Assembly: GCA_910575245.1 (NCBI GenBank)
Contig: CAJTEN010000041.1
Span: 1-36,346 of the forward strand
From: Clostridia bacterium
Lineage (GTDB): Bacteria; Bacillota; Clostridia; Lachnospirales; Lachnospiraceae
Direction: 5' to 3'
Length of the DNA: 36,346 nt
The position numbers and the translations under genes are program-made. The number at the start of each line of letters is the position of its first letter. The stretch's first letter is position 1. Of the stretch, positions 1 to 8,751 are shown one piece after another. The notes under the pieces are model-generated. The model worked only from the letters and a program-made list of their open reading frames with translations. It made no database searches and was not told the origin of the DNA.

Positions 1-91
1 TCTAACCACTGTCCGAAAACCGCTCAAAAATAAGCATTTTTTATTCCTCCCCGTCACTTCCATTTATATAACATAATTCTTTTCTGCTTCT

Positions 92-247
92 TCATGGACT
101 TTCCGAGACTACACTGATGCTATATAAAATTTTGAATATCCATACCATCGCCACGGTTAGAAGCGGCCCGATCATAATCGCTGTATTGCGGCTGATACAA
201 ATCCATTTAATCTGTGCAACTGCTGTTAATTTATTGATATTGTCCAT
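92..247 (-). pseudogene. truncated ABC-2 type permease N-terminus
   Basis: The reading frame starts at an ATG behind a GAGGAG site, 13 bases downstream of the ABC ATPase gene, and stops after 51 codons. It encodes a short cytosolic start and one hydrophobic stretch (around residues 22-44), as at the start of ABC-2 permeases, which normally run to 250-400 residues with six membrane segments. A second small frame with a good ribosome binding site (ATG at 37, 11 codons) follows. The ATPase lacks an intact membrane partner within the window. The permease function is inferred from gene order and hydrophobicity; a frameshift is possible, as is a continuation beyond the window edge. Confidence 0.5.
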
Positions 248-260
248 ATTAAAACTCCTC

Positions 261-1127
261 TCAAATACTGGCTAATCCAAGGGATGCCCCTGTTACTTGT
301 AAAAATACATGTTCCAATGTTGGCTCACAAGAATGAATACACTGTATTTCATCTCTCTGCATCCATTCTGAAATTTTTGCAATATTTTGAGGACTTTGCT
401 CTAAGACAACTTCTTCCTGATTATTCAAAAGTAGATGATATTTTTTATTTTGATTATATTTCAGGCAAAGTTCTTTGGGCGATCCGCACTCGACAATTTT
501 TCCCTGATACAAAAGTGCAACTCTATCACAAAGTTTTGTGGCTTCTTCCATATTATGTGTAGTCAAAAAAATTGACATACCTTCTTCTTTCAGTCCCAAC
601 AACATTTTATGAATAGATACCGCAGTCGATGGATCTAATCCGCTTGTCGGCTCATCAAGAAATAAAATTCTTGGCTTATGAAGCACTGCCCTGGCCAAAA
701 CAAGTCTTTGCGTCTGCCCTCTGGAAAGTTTACCTGCCGGCTTTTTACGATGTTCATACAATTCCACCTGATGTAAGACTTCCTCCACTCTTACACTGGG
801 AACTCGCCATATTTTTGCAAACATACTTAAATTCTGCCATACTGTCATTTTCTCATAAATTCCGCTTTGATCAGAAACCACGCCAATCTTTTCATAAATT
901 GATTCATCAATATTAACCGTATCTGTATCAAGAATTTTTGCCTCTCCAGATGTTTGCCTTAACTGTCCTGTGATTATTTTAATCGTAGTTGTTTTTCCGG
1001 CGCCCGACGGCCCTAAAAATCCAAGAATTTCGCCTTTATGAAGCGTAATATTGATATCCTTAAGCGCCAATTCCGTCTTATAGCGCTTAGAAATATGTGA
1101 TAAATCCAGTAATACATTTTGTTCCAT
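261..1127 (-). CDS. ABC transporter ATP-binding protein
   Basis: This 288-residue cytoplasmic ATPase has a complete nucleotide-binding domain: Walker A GPSGAGKTT near residues 39-47, signature LSRGQTQRL near 135, and Walker B with D-loop LFLDEPTSGLDP near 155. An H-loop follows (TTHNMEEA). The roughly 60-residue C-terminal extension is typical of ATPases that pair with ABC-2 permeases (drug, bacteriocin or antibiotic exporters). It is transcribed away from the LytTR regulator gene across a 159-base gap that contains two direct repeats suited to LytTR binding. The permease gene immediately downstream is truncated, so the exporter may be non-functional or may use another permease. The substrate cannot be read from sequence. 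Confidence 0.9.
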   Translation of the reverse strand: MEQNVLLDLSHISKRYKTELALKDINITLHKGEILGFLGPSGAGKTTTIKIITGQLRQTSGEAKILDTDTVNIDESIYEKIGVVSDQSGIYEKMTVWQNLSMFAKIWRVPSVRVEEVLHQVELYEHRKKPAGKLSRGQTQRLVLARAVLHKPRILFLDEPTSGLDPSTAVSIHKMLLGLKEEGMSIFLTTHNMEEATKLCDRVALLYQGKIVECGSPKELCLKYNQNKKYHLLLNNQEEVVLEQSPQNIAKISEWMQRDEIQCIHSCEPTLEHVFLQVTGASLGLASI

Positions 1128-1236
1128 AACATAATCCTCTTTCTAAATATTTTCTTTATAATTGCCCCGTTCTTCTATCGCAGAGTAATTATGATGGAAG
1201 TATCGTATAATGTTTTATCGCCTTTATGCTGAGTTT

Positions 1237-1268
1237 TGCCTGAATGATATACCATACTGCCTGAAATG
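1237..1268 (-). promoter_or_regulatory. candidate LytTR direct-repeat binding site
   Basis: Two near-identical direct repeats, TGCCTGAATG and TGCCTGAAATG on the plus strand, start 21 bp apart, which is two helical turns and the spacing usual for LytTR regulators. They lie between the LytTR regulator gene and the ABC ATPase gene, upstream of a TATACG-like -10 (about 1209-1204 on the minus strand). It is inferred that the neighbouring regulator activates the transporter here. Confidence 0.4.
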
Positions 1269-1286
1269 GCTTTTGAACACTGTCAT

Positions 1287-2021
1287 TTAAATTCTGCTCA
1301 ACAACTCCCCCTTCATACTTTTAGAAAAAAGACATTTTTCTCCATTATCCATAAGAATTTCCCGATGCTTTAAATCTAACTCCTGAATCTTATTTACATT
1401 GACCAGATATGACCTGTGAACCCTTAAAAAATGCTCTCTAAACTGCTCTTGTAACTCCTGCATACTGCCAATAAAATCAATACAGTCATTCTTCGCATGA
1501 AGTTCTATTCTGTGTGTACGGGCACTTGTCTCAAAGAACATAATTTCATCCACTGGAACATGCCTTACAATATCCAACACCTTTACTGTAAAGTATTCCT
1601 TTTGCTCTCCCTGCTCCTTACACATCCGCTCAGTAATGACCGCAAGGTTTTTGTACATTCCGGACAGCATCTTTTCTGAATTGCCCTTTACTATATAATC
1701 CAGCGCTTCCAGGTGATAACGAAATGTCTCAAATGCCAGATCCGGAAAGGAAGTCACATAGATAAGAAAACCTCTGGCATCGAACTTTCGAATCTGTTGT
1801 CCCAGCATAAATCCATCCATCGCCTCATCCTTAAGCTCCACATCCAGAAAATAAATTCCTCTCTTTGGGGACGCCGCTACCGCTGCAATAATTTCCTGGG
1901 GATGCCTGCTGCACAGAGCAATCTGCATATCATAACCTTCAATCATAATTTGTTTTTCTAAAAACTTTTTCTGTGCAGCGAGTATCATCGCATCATCTTC
2001 ACAAATATAAATTGGAAGCAT
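1287..2021 (-). CDS. LytTR-family response regulator (AgrA-like)
   Basis: This 244-residue regulator has an N-terminal receiver domain (acidic pair CEDD near residues 7-10, phosphoacceptor Asp in YFLDVELKDE near residue 60) and a C-terminal LytTR DNA-binding domain (about 140-240) with the family's FFETSARTHRIEL and FLRVHRSYLVNVNKI motifs. It would be phosphorylated by the GHKL kinase encoded just upstream, 29 bases away in the same direction. LytTR proteins bind pairs of direct repeats; such a pair occurs just downstream of this gene, before the ABC ATPase. No AgrB/AgrD pheromone genes are visible, so the signal is unknown. Confidence 0.9.
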   Translation of the reverse strand: MLPIYICEDDAMILAAQKKFLEKQIMIEGYDMQIALCSRHPQEIIAAVAASPKRGIYFLDVELKDEAMDGFMLGQQIRKFDARGFLIYVTSFPDLAFETFRYHLEALDYIVKGNSEKMLSGMYKNLAVITERMCKEQGEQKEYFTVKVLDIVRHVPVDEIMFFETSARTHRIELHAKNDCIDFIGSMQELQEQFREHFLRVHRSYLVNVNKIQELDLKHREILMDNGEKCLFSKSMKGELLSRI

Positions 2022-2050
2022 ATTTTTTCCTCCACAATTTTTAACACTTC

Positions 2051-3427
2051 TTATTCCTGTATCTTTAATTCCTGAATAAAATAGCCATCCTTGATTGTTG
2101 TTAGAGAGAAGACATTTTCATAATGTTCTAAAATACTTTTATAACTTGCAAGGCCAATTCCTCTGTCCGCCCCTCTGGTAGAATAACCTTGCTGCCAGAT
2201 CTTGTGAAAATCAATGTTTGAATACAATGGATTTCTTACTTGAAATGTTGTGCATTCTTCCTGGCTGCTAATCATAATATGTATCTGAGGTTTTGGCTTC
2301 TTACCCTTTTTTCCTTGTACTTCATCAATAGCATTGTCAATCAGTATCCCCAGGCATCTGCACAAGTCAGTCGTTCTCAGCCGCGTTCTATCAAATGGAC
2401 GCAATACTTCCAGTTCACAGGAAATCTGCTCCTGCTGCATTTTTTCCATTTTCCCCAACAGAAGCCCTTTTACCTCAAGCATATGAATATTTCCAAGCTG
2501 TGTCAATCTGCGTATCTGTTCCCCCACCTGATAATCAAAATCACTTGTCATATCCTGGATAAAATTCTGCACTGCTTCCATATTTCCCTCTTTTGCCTGA
2601 AGGTACATGCCGGACATCATATTTTTATAATCATGACGGAACCTTCGCATTTCACTCTGCAATTTTTCTAAACTCTCAATATAAGCACTTTGCTGCTGCA
2701 TGCTAATCTGCTGAGTCTGAATTTGCTTCTTTTGCATTTCCTGACGCCCTGCATAACCAAAAATAATAAAAACAATCAGTAGATATAACAGAGAAACGAC
2801 TGCATTATCGTTACCAACCCGTTCTCCTATTTGCACCATATAATAAAGTATTTCAGACAAAATCGGGTATAAACTGATAAAAATAATACTTACCTTTTTC
2901 GATTCTTTCCGTTCAATCCACAGTCGGAACATTTTCCCAACTCCGGTTTTATATAGAAACAACACCCAGATGATCTCTATGAGTGGTGTTAATACATACA
3001 GAAAAAAATAATATATTAACCGTTCTCCCCAAATATCCAAATGAAAAGTCATATTAGGTGAAAATAAAACGCCTATGTGTACCGCAAAAGATTCCAACAT
3101 TTCTAAAAAAACAGCCGAAATCCAACAAGTCAGCAGATTTTCCCGATAGAGAAAATATAAATAAAACATTGCTCCTGTCATTCCCATATAGGTAAACAAG
3201 ATTTGTCCTGCACTATACCTCCATCTAAAGATACCCGCTTTATAAAAAACTGTCCCCATCAATGCCCAGACACAGATAAATAATATAGTAAACGCAATCA
3301 TTTTCACTTTGCGCTCTCTCATTTGATATGGTTTTCGCTCCAGGAGCAACATAGAGATCCAGATCGTAAACAGCACACTTATTGTCAAACCAAAGGTATT
3401 ACTGCAGAAAAGCCCCCAAAAACTCAT
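2051..3427 (-). CDS. GHKL sensor histidine kinase (AgrC-like)
   Basis: This 458-residue membrane kinase has six or so hydrophobic segments in the first 220 residues, then a coiled-coil-like linker rich in Q and K, and the phosphoacceptor motif RFRHDYKN (His265). The GHKL ATP-binding fold follows, with N-box LGILIDNAIDEV and G-box DRGIGLASYKSI. This architecture is that of AgrC/ComD-type peptide-sensing kinases. The ribosome binding site is AGGAGG followed by a purine-rich stretch ahead of ATG at 3427. The gene is co-oriented with the LytTR regulator and the ABC ATPase, forming a three-gene sensing and transport cluster. The ligand is unknown. Confidence 0.9.
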   Translation of the reverse strand: MSFWGLFCSNTFGLTISVLFTIWISMLLLERKPYQMRERKVKMIAFTILFICVWALMGTVFYKAGIFRWRYSAGQILFTYMGMTGAMFYLYFLYRENLLTCWISAVFLEMLESFAVHIGVLFSPNMTFHLDIWGERLIYYFFLYVLTPLIEIIWVLFLYKTGVGKMFRLWIERKESKKVSIIFISLYPILSEILYYMVQIGERVGNDNAVVSLLYLLIVFIIFGYAGRQEMQKKQIQTQQISMQQQSAYIESLEKLQSEMRRFRHDYKNMMSGMYLQAKEGNMEAVQNFIQDMTSDFDYQVGEQIRRLTQLGNIHMLEVKGLLLGKMEKMQQEQISCELEVLRPFDRTRLRTTDLCRCLGILIDNAIDEVQGKKGKKPKPQIHIMISSQEECTTFQVRNPLYSNIDFHKIWQQGYSTRGADRGIGLASYKSILEHYENVFSLTTIKDGYFIQELKIQE

Positions 3428-3436
3428 AATCCTCTT

Positions 3437-3700
3437 TTACCTCCTACAACTTCTCACAATCCTGGCGATCCTGGATTTGCATTTCTCTTTTGTAAGTTCT
3501 TTGGAAATCTGACGTAGCTGCTGTTTACCATAAGCGGCACGCTCTTTGCTATTCTGTTCATGTTCAACAATGATACGCCCCACATTCCAGTAGGTGGGCA
3601 GAAGTTCCGTGCTGATGTGTGTAGCAACCTTTTGCCGAGCGTTTAATAATAGTTCTCTAATCTCGTCTATCATAGAATCAGTATATGCTAAATCACTCAT
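3437..3700 (-). pseudogene. N-terminal fragment of a DUF1016 (YhcG/PDDEXK-type) protein
   Basis: The first ~75 residues match the DUF1016 N-terminal domain: a helical start, then LLPTYWNVGRIIVEHEQN and AAYGKQQLRQISKELTKE, motifs highly conserved in that family. Full-length proteins have about 340 residues and end in a PD-(D/E)xK nuclease-like domain. Here the sequence loses similarity after SKELTKE and stops at residue 87, 9 bases before the GHKL kinase gene. It is therefore a truncated relic, joined to the two-component locus by a deletion or insertion. Confidence 0.75.
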
Positions 3701-3858
3701 AATATATCCTCTTTGCGTTTCCTGAATATTTTATAAGCATAGCATAAACGTGTCTAAATTGCTACTGTTTGATTTGATGTATTATACAAATGGCGAAGTC
3801 GGCTGATTGTAAATTTTTGTGAATTTGATTAAAAAGTCCTTTACAAAACGTCACTGGC

Positions 3859-4230
3859 AAGACAGCAAAATCGATCCTGATTTCCTGCGGCGCTCGTATG
3901 GCTCCCTTTGATATCCGGGAAGTGCGGGAACTGATGGAGGGCGACGGACTGGAACTTGAAAAGATTGGCGACCGGAAAACGGCGCTGCGCTCCCTATTCA
4001 TGTTACCTGCCTGCTGGACGAATTTGCCAACCAGAAAATCCCGGATTTCCAGCACTTGATCTCCGTTATCCGCAGCTGCGAGATTTCCGCGCATATCGTG
4101 GTGCAGACGCAGAGCCAGTTAAAGGCCGTCTACAAAGACCATGCGGAAACTATTATCGGCAACTGCTCCTGCGTCCTGTTTTTGGGCGGCAAGGAGCGCA
4201 GCATGGGCATCAACTACCAGAAACTTGAGA
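3859..4230 (+). pseudogene. TraG/VirD4-type coupling protein remnant with internal deletions
   Basis: Two in-register blocks of a conjugative coupling ATPase are visible. The first (about 3859-3990) reads like the ISCGARMAPFDIREVRELM region ending in GDRKTAL. The second, after a jump that removes the Walker B-proximal stretch, resumes at the conserved CLLDEFANQKIPDF block and runs through QTQSQLKAVYKDHAETIIG to LFLGGKE. A further deletion joins KERS to GINYQKLEK. Coupling proteins are normally about 600 residues and feed relaxase-DNA to the type IV pore. This is debris of an integrative conjugative element. Confidence 0.7.
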
Positions 4231-4232
4231 AA

Positions 4233-4409
4233 GATCTCCCGCGCCGTAGCGGTGAAGCGGCGAAGAAATAGGGCATTTCAGAAAGGCGGGTACAAAAGCT
4301 ATGTGAGGAAAACCGCATACCCGGCGTGGCAAAATTTAGACGTATGTGGCTGATGCCAAATGACGCGGAGAAACCAGCAGATAAAAGACATAAAACTTCT
4401 CCAAAATAG
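4233..4409 (+). pseudogene. HTH (excisionase/MerR-like) gene remnant with an in-frame amber stop
   Basis: In the frame continuing from the TraG remnant, the translation SGEAAKK-stop-GISERRVQKLCEEN then IPGVAKFRRMWLMP matches the small helix-turn-helix proteins common in clostridial mobile elements, in which Trp precedes GISERRVQ. The stop is TAG at 4269-4271, one base from the expected TGG. The frame ends at 4407. The N-terminus is fused to coupling-protein sequence, so the gene is both truncated and nonsense-mutated. Confidence 0.6.
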
Positions 4410-4467
4410 AATGATTTCATATTTGCTCCACATTGACATGATAAACTCAAAATAAGGAGGTGCTTTT

Positions 4468-5133
4468 ATGGCAACATTACTTATTGTGGAAGATGATAAA
4501 CAAACTAATGAAGCTATATGTGAATACTTAAAATCGGCAGGACATAAAATCATTCCTGCCTACGACGGAGCGGACGCATTGCAGGCTTTCAATCAAGGGA
4601 ATATTGACCTTGTTGTTTTAGATATAATGCTTCCCAAAATTACGGGACTTGCCGTACTCCATGAAATACGGAAAAAAAGTGTTGTCCCCGTTCTCATGCT
4701 CACGGCTATTAACGATGAATATACACAGGTAGCAAGTTTTGACGAACAGGCAGATGACTATATTGCAAAACCGTTTTCTATGGTTTTACTTGGCAGACGT
4801 GTCACCGCACTTTTACGAAGATGCGGGAAAGGTATTATACCCGACACGGTAACCTTCGGTGACGTAACCGTTGATTTTTCCGGCTATACGGCACAAGACT
4901 CTAACGGAAAAATAGATGTTACACCAAAAGAAATTGACTTGCTACGATTGCTTATAGAGCATAAAGGGCTGGTATTGACGCGCTCACAAATTCTTGATGA
5001 TTTATGGGGTATTGACGCCCCGATCATTGACAGAACGATTGATACCTACATCAAAAATCTGCGTAAGAAACTGCGGCTTGACTGTATAGTGACGGTCAAA
5101 GGAATTGGTTATAAATATGAGGTACAGGCATGA
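4468..5133 (+). CDS. OmpR/PhoB-family response regulator (VncR-like)
   Basis: This 221-residue regulator has a receiver domain with acidic pocket VEDD (8-10), phosphoacceptor Asp52 in VVLDIMLP, Thr in LMLTA and Lys in IAKPFS. The C-terminal winged helix (about 125-220) contains TPKEIDLLRLLIEHKG and RTIDTYIKNLRKKL, standard OmpR features. The start follows an AAGGAGG site. The stop overlaps the kinase start in an ATGA arrangement, so the pair is translationally coupled. Its closest architecture is the VncR/bacitracin-type regulators that control adjacent FtsX-type ABC exporters, two of whose components follow. Confidence 0.9.
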   Translation: MATLLIVEDDKQTNEAICEYLKSAGHKIIPAYDGADALQAFNQGNIDLVVLDIMLPKITGLAVLHEIRKKSVVPVLMLTAINDEYTQVASFDEQADDYIAKPFSMVLLGRRVTALLRRCGKGIIPDTVTFGDVTVDFSGYTAQDSNGKIDVTPKEIDLLRLLIEHKGLVLTRSQILDDLWGIDAPIIDRTIDTYIKNLRKKLRLDCIVTVKGIGYKYEVQA

Positions 5134-6239
5134 AAAAACTAAAACTATTTCCAAAAACATTTTTTTACACGTTGACAATAATGATATTTGTAATTGTGAT
5201 TGCCCACATTCTGATTTATCTGCTTGCACCCCAAATGGGTATGGTAATTTCTACGGCTGATAATATTGCGGAGAAAATCACAGTCGATATTTGCGAGGAA
5301 AAAATAGTTGTGCAAGCGATACAAAAGGCGTTGCCATTTTCACTCATTTGTAGCTTGGTAATTTCTGTTATCTGTTCTCTCTTATTTTCTAAAGCGATTG
5401 TTGTCCCTATTGAGAGAATTTCTGCTTCTACTGAACGAATGATGAAATTAGACCGGGCGGCAGCTTGCATCATTCACTCAAAAGATGAAATTGGATTGTT
5501 GGCACAGAATGTCAATGACCTGTATTCTAATCTCTTATCTACTATTGAGCATTTGGAGCAAGAAAAAGACCGGGTTAGTGAAATGGAACGGGCAAAAGTA
5601 GACTTTCTGCGGGCTGCGTCACATGAATTAAAAACTCCCGTGACTGCTTTGAACGCTACCCTTGAAAATATGATTTTGGGTGTGGGAAAGTATCAAGATT
5701 ACGCCGTATATTTACCGGAGTGCAAAGATATGGTTGATCGGCTTTCTAAGATGATACATGAAATTTTAGAAACTTCTAAACTGAATGGCGTTACAGAACA
5801 GCCAGCGGTTGTTGATCTATCTGAATTACTTGAAGAACTATGTGAGCCATACCAGCTAATCGCAGCGGCACATAACATATCCTTTTCCCTTGATTTGCCG
5901 GAAACTTTTACCATGACGCTTCCGATCAATTTATTCAGTAAAGCAGTATCTAACGTTCTTGCTAATGCTGTCGCCTATACAGAAACAGGAAAGACTGTTA
6001 CCGTCTTTATGGACGGGCGCAGCCTTATGATTGAAAATGAGTGCGTCCCTATCCAAAGAAGTGAAATTCCCCGGCTGTTTGAGCCGTTCTATCGCCCCGG
6101 CTTTTCCAGAAACCGTGAAAATGGCGGTAATGGGTTAGGACTCTATATTGTAGACGCGCTCTTAACATCAATAAATATTTCCTATTCTTTTATTCCTATG
6201 AAAAATCCGCCGGGAATGTGTTTCACATTCCAATTTTAA
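5130..6239 (+). CDS. sensor histidine kinase (VncS-like)
   Basis: This 369-residue kinase has two transmembrane helices (about 10-32 and 67-90) bracketing a very short extracellular loop, then a HAMP-like segment (IVVPIERISASTERM), a HisKA domain with phosphoacceptor His165 in RAASHELKTPV, and an HATPase domain with N-box FSKAVSNVLANAVAY and G2 motif GGNGLGLYIVDAL. The small sensor loop resembles intramembrane-sensing kinases that work with ABC transporters. It overlaps the regulator gene by 4 bases and is followed by a strong hairpin terminator, so the transporter genes are at least partly transcribed separately. Confidence 0.9.
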   Translation: MKKLKLFPKTFFYTLTIMIFVIVIAHILIYLLAPQMGMVISTADNIAEKITVDICEEKIVVQAIQKALPFSLICSLVISVICSLLFSKAIVVPIERISASTERMMKLDRAAACIIHSKDEIGLLAQNVNDLYSNLLSTIEHLEQEKDRVSEMERAKVDFLRAASHELKTPVTALNATLENMILGVGKYQDYAVYLPECKDMVDRLSKMIHEILETSKLNGVTEQPAVVDLSELLEELCEPYQLIAAAHNISFSLDLPETFTMTLPINLFSKAVSNVLANAVAYTETGKTVTVFMDGRSLMIENECVPIQRSEIPRLFEPFYRPGFSRNRENGGNGLGLYIVDALLTSINISYSFIPMKNPPGMCFTFQF

Positions 6240-6248
6240 GCATGAATG

Positions 6249-6273
6249 AACTCCCCGCATTGGGGAGTTTTTT
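6249..6273 (+). terminator. rho-independent terminator after the kinase gene
   Basis: The stem AACTCCCC / GGGGAGTT (6249-6256 with 6262-6269) has a 5-base loop and a following T run. It begins 10 bases after the kinase stop codon. Confidence 0.85.
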
Positions 6274-6376
6274 CATAATCTGCTTAAATTCCATATCCAT
6301 TTCATACTCATTCCATATTGGAGGATTATTCTTTGAGAGCGTTCAGAAGAGCAGCTTATCAATGGAGGTACAAAAA

Positions 6377-7807
6377 ATGAGTATTTTCAAAAGGGCGTTT
6401 TTATACGTCACACGAAAACGGGGAAAAACAATTCTCCTATTCGCCATACTGCTAATTATGGCAACCTTTGTTTTAACAGGGCTTTCTATTTGGAAAGCAT
6501 CGGAAGTTGCACAGCTTAATCTCCGGCAGAGCTTGGGTGGCAAATTTGATGTGTTTGTAGATTGGAGCAATAGCCCCTATGTAGTGAAAGAACCCGTCAA
6601 AGATGAAGTGGACGAGGAAACCGGCAAGACAACAAGCAGCTTTCTCATGTATTCTACTGTACAATTTACCCCGGAGAATATTGCTGCTATCAAAGATGCT
6701 CCCGGCGTAAAGTATTGTAGTGCAAGGCAGGACAATCTATTGCCATTCGATGAGCTTTCCCTGTTTCCCGGAACGATCTCAACTGATGCGAAGTATCAGA
6801 GCTACACAAAGACGCTGGGCGTATGCAACACGGAGGACGATGAACTTTTCACCACCGGCACACTGACACTGGCAGAGGGGCGGCATATCTCCGCTGACGA
6901 TACCCATGTGGCAATCATCAGTCGGGACTTAGCGGAGAGAAACGAATTGAAAATCGGGGACTATCTCACTGCCCATAGCTACAGCATGGAAGATAACGGC
7001 TTTACCGGGCTGGAAATCAAGGTGCAGATTATCGGACTGTTTACCCCAAATGCGGTGGAACAGTTTGGGGAAACCGTCACCACCTACGACAAAATCCAAA
7101 ACCGTATATTTGTGGATTTGCAGACCTCGAAAGAATTTGACGGTGGAGAAATCAATTACGGTTTTTCTGCGCTCCATGTCACCATAGATGACCCTCAAAA
7201 CATGGCGCAGGTGGTAGCCGCTGTAAAAGCTTTGCCGGGAATTGACTGGAAAGCCTTTACCGTGGAGGAGGACAATGAAACCTACGAAAACGCTGCCGCT
7301 CCGCTGGCTGCACTGAATGAATTAGTTGTTACACTGCTGATAGTCATTATTGTTGTTAGTGCTATCATACTTGCTTTGATCTTGACCCTTTGGACAAAAA
7401 CCCGTATCCATGAGATTGGAGTGTTCCTGTCCGTGGGTATTCGGAAATCGTCTATCATTGGACAATACTTAATAGAAGTGCTTCTGATTGCTGTCTTTGC
7501 CTTTGGACTTTCCTATTTTACAAGTAATGGCATTGCGGGACAAATTGGTAATCACTTGTTGGGACAGAGTGTACAGGTAGAGCAGGAAGATAATAGCAGC
7601 TCCGCTGCTACTGCTGTCGAAGTGGGGGCAGATACCCTTATCCAAAAGCCCTTACCTGCAGAAAACGGTATTCATGTTTCCGTAGGGCTGGATAGTCTTA
7701 TCCTACTCTATTTAATTGGTTTTGTAATCATTATAGTGGCTGTTAGCATATCGTCTATCACAGTTATGCGCCTAAAGCCACGGGAAATTCTGTCTAAAAT
7801 GAGTTAA
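6377..7807 (+). CDS. FtsX/MacB-type ABC transporter permease
   Basis: Starting at the ATG at 6377, which sits behind GGAGG at 6364-6368, gives 476 residues: MSIFKRAFLYVTRKRGK, then a first membrane helix (about 18-38), a large extracytoplasmic domain (about 40-320), and three C-terminal helices with the FtsX pattern TRIHEIGVFLSVGIRKSSI between the second and third. The protein ends in RLKPREILSKMS, a common FtsX-permease ending. The upstream in-frame codons to 6218 overlap the kinase terminator and are not the start. It pairs with the ATPase 13 bases downstream. By analogy with Vex/MacB systems it would export a peptide or signal; the substrate is not determined. Confidence 0.88.
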   Translation: MSIFKRAFLYVTRKRGKTILLFAILLIMATFVLTGLSIWKASEVAQLNLRQSLGGKFDVFVDWSNSPYVVKEPVKDEVDEETGKTTSSFLMYSTVQFTPENIAAIKDAPGVKYCSARQDNLLPFDELSLFPGTISTDAKYQSYTKTLGVCNTEDDELFTTGTLTLAEGRHISADDTHVAIISRDLAERNELKIGDYLTAHSYSMEDNGFTGLEIKVQIIGLFTPNAVEQFGETVTTYDKIQNRIFVDLQTSKEFDGGEINYGFSALHVTIDDPQNMAQVVAAVKALPGIDWKAFTVEEDNETYENAAAPLAALNELVVTLLIVIIVVSAIILALILTLWTKTRIHEIGVFLSVGIRKSSIIGQYLIEVLLIAVFAFGLSYFTSNGIAGQIGNHLLGQSVQVEQEDNSSSAATAVEVGADTLIQKPLPAENGIHVSVGLDSLILLYLIGFVIIIVAVSISSITVMRLKPREILSKMS

Positions 7808-7820
7808 AGGAGGAACAATC

Positions 7821-8456
7821 ATGCCAACATTGGAACTGCAAAATATTTTCTATTCTTACGAAAAGGGGAAATCTATTTTATCAAACATAAGCGCAGAGCT
7901 GGAAGCGGGTAAACTATACGCCGTTCTTGGTTCGTCGGGATCGGGTAAGACAACGCTGCTGTCCCTCTTGGGGGGACTTGATACACCAACCAAAGGCGAA
8001 GTCCTATTTAACGGAGAGAACATTACGGCAAAAGGATTGGAATATCACCGCAGAAATCACATTTCGCTGATTTTCCAAAGCTATAATCTGATTGACTACA
8101 TGACGCCGATTGAAAATGTACAGCTAACAGCGAAACAAGACGCGATACCCATTTTGGAACGTTTGGGACTGAAAAAAGATGAAATATCACGGAATATACT
8201 GAAATTGTCCGGCGGTCAACAGCAGCGTGTAGCGATTGCGAGGGCATTGGCGTCTGACGCTCCGGTTATTCTTGCGGACGAACCGACCGGGAACTTAGAC
8301 GAAGATACCGCCGAGGAAATCACAGCGATATTGAAAGAAAGCGCACATACATTTGGAAAATGCGTTGTAGTAGTGACGCACTCCGGCGAGGTAGCAAAGC
8401 AGGCAGATATGGTACTGGAAATTAGAAGAGGACATTTGAAAGAGAGGAATATGTAA
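7821..8456 (+). CDS. LolD/MacB-type ABC transporter ATPase
   Basis: This 211-residue compact nucleotide-binding domain has Walker A GSSGSGKTTLL (about 37-47), Q-loop FQSYNLIDYMTPIENV, signature LSGGQQQRVAIARALA, and Walker B ADEPTGNLDEDTA followed by VVVTHS. The size and ENV motif are typical of ATPases serving FtsX-type permeases. Its ribosome binding site AAAGGAGG lies directly behind the permease stop. Its last base overlaps the A of the next gene's ATG, so the lipoprotein is translationally coupled to it. Confidence 0.92.
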   Translation: MPTLELQNIFYSYEKGKSILSNISAELEAGKLYAVLGSSGSGKTTLLSLLGGLDTPTKGEVLFNGENITAKGLEYHRRNHISLIFQSYNLIDYMTPIENVQLTAKQDAIPILERLGLKKDEISRNILKLSGGQQQRVAIARALASDAPVILADEPTGNLDEDTAEEITAILKESAHTFGKCVVVVTHSGEVAKQADMVLEIRRGHLKERNM

Positions 8457-8695
8457 TGAAGAAATTAGAAATCATTTTGACTTGTATGTTAATTTGTTTA
8501 TGCCTATTTTCCGGCTGTACGAACGATAAAGACAATAGCAATTCAGATACAGGTTTAGGCAACGCTGTTGATATTGATGTTGATATTGAGGCAGAAAAAA
8601 AGGGCGATACCGATATTTCGATTGATGATGATATTGTTGTTGATTTCAAAGACCCGGAAAGCGCAGACGGTATTGTAGTTAGTCCCAAAGAATAA
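8456..8695 (+). CDS. small acidic lipoprotein of the ABC exporter operon
   Basis: This 79-residue protein has a lipoprotein signal peptide: positive start MKKLE, a hydrophobic core, and lipobox LFSGC with the lipidation Cys at about residue 22. The mature part is short and strongly acidic, with repeated D-x-D motifs (NAVDIDVDIEAE, ISIDDDIVVDF). No known domain was recognised. Its start overlaps the ATPase stop, and terminator hairpins follow, so it is the last gene of the exporter operon. It may be an accessory, ligand-binding or immunity component on the outer face of the membrane; this is inference from position only. Confidence 0.75.
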   Translation: MKKLEIILTCMLICLCLFSGCTNDKDNSNSDTGLGNAVDIDVDIEAEKKGDTDISIDDDIVVDFKDPESADGIVVSPKE

Positions 8696-8751
8696 GAGAA
8701 TAGCAACATTTCACACAGGATCCACATTAGTTTTATATTCGTTCTATATGG

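Noticed and set aside
2240..2671. A 143-codon plus-strand frame
   Set aside because: It is antisense to the kinase catalytic domain with intact motifs; no independent support.
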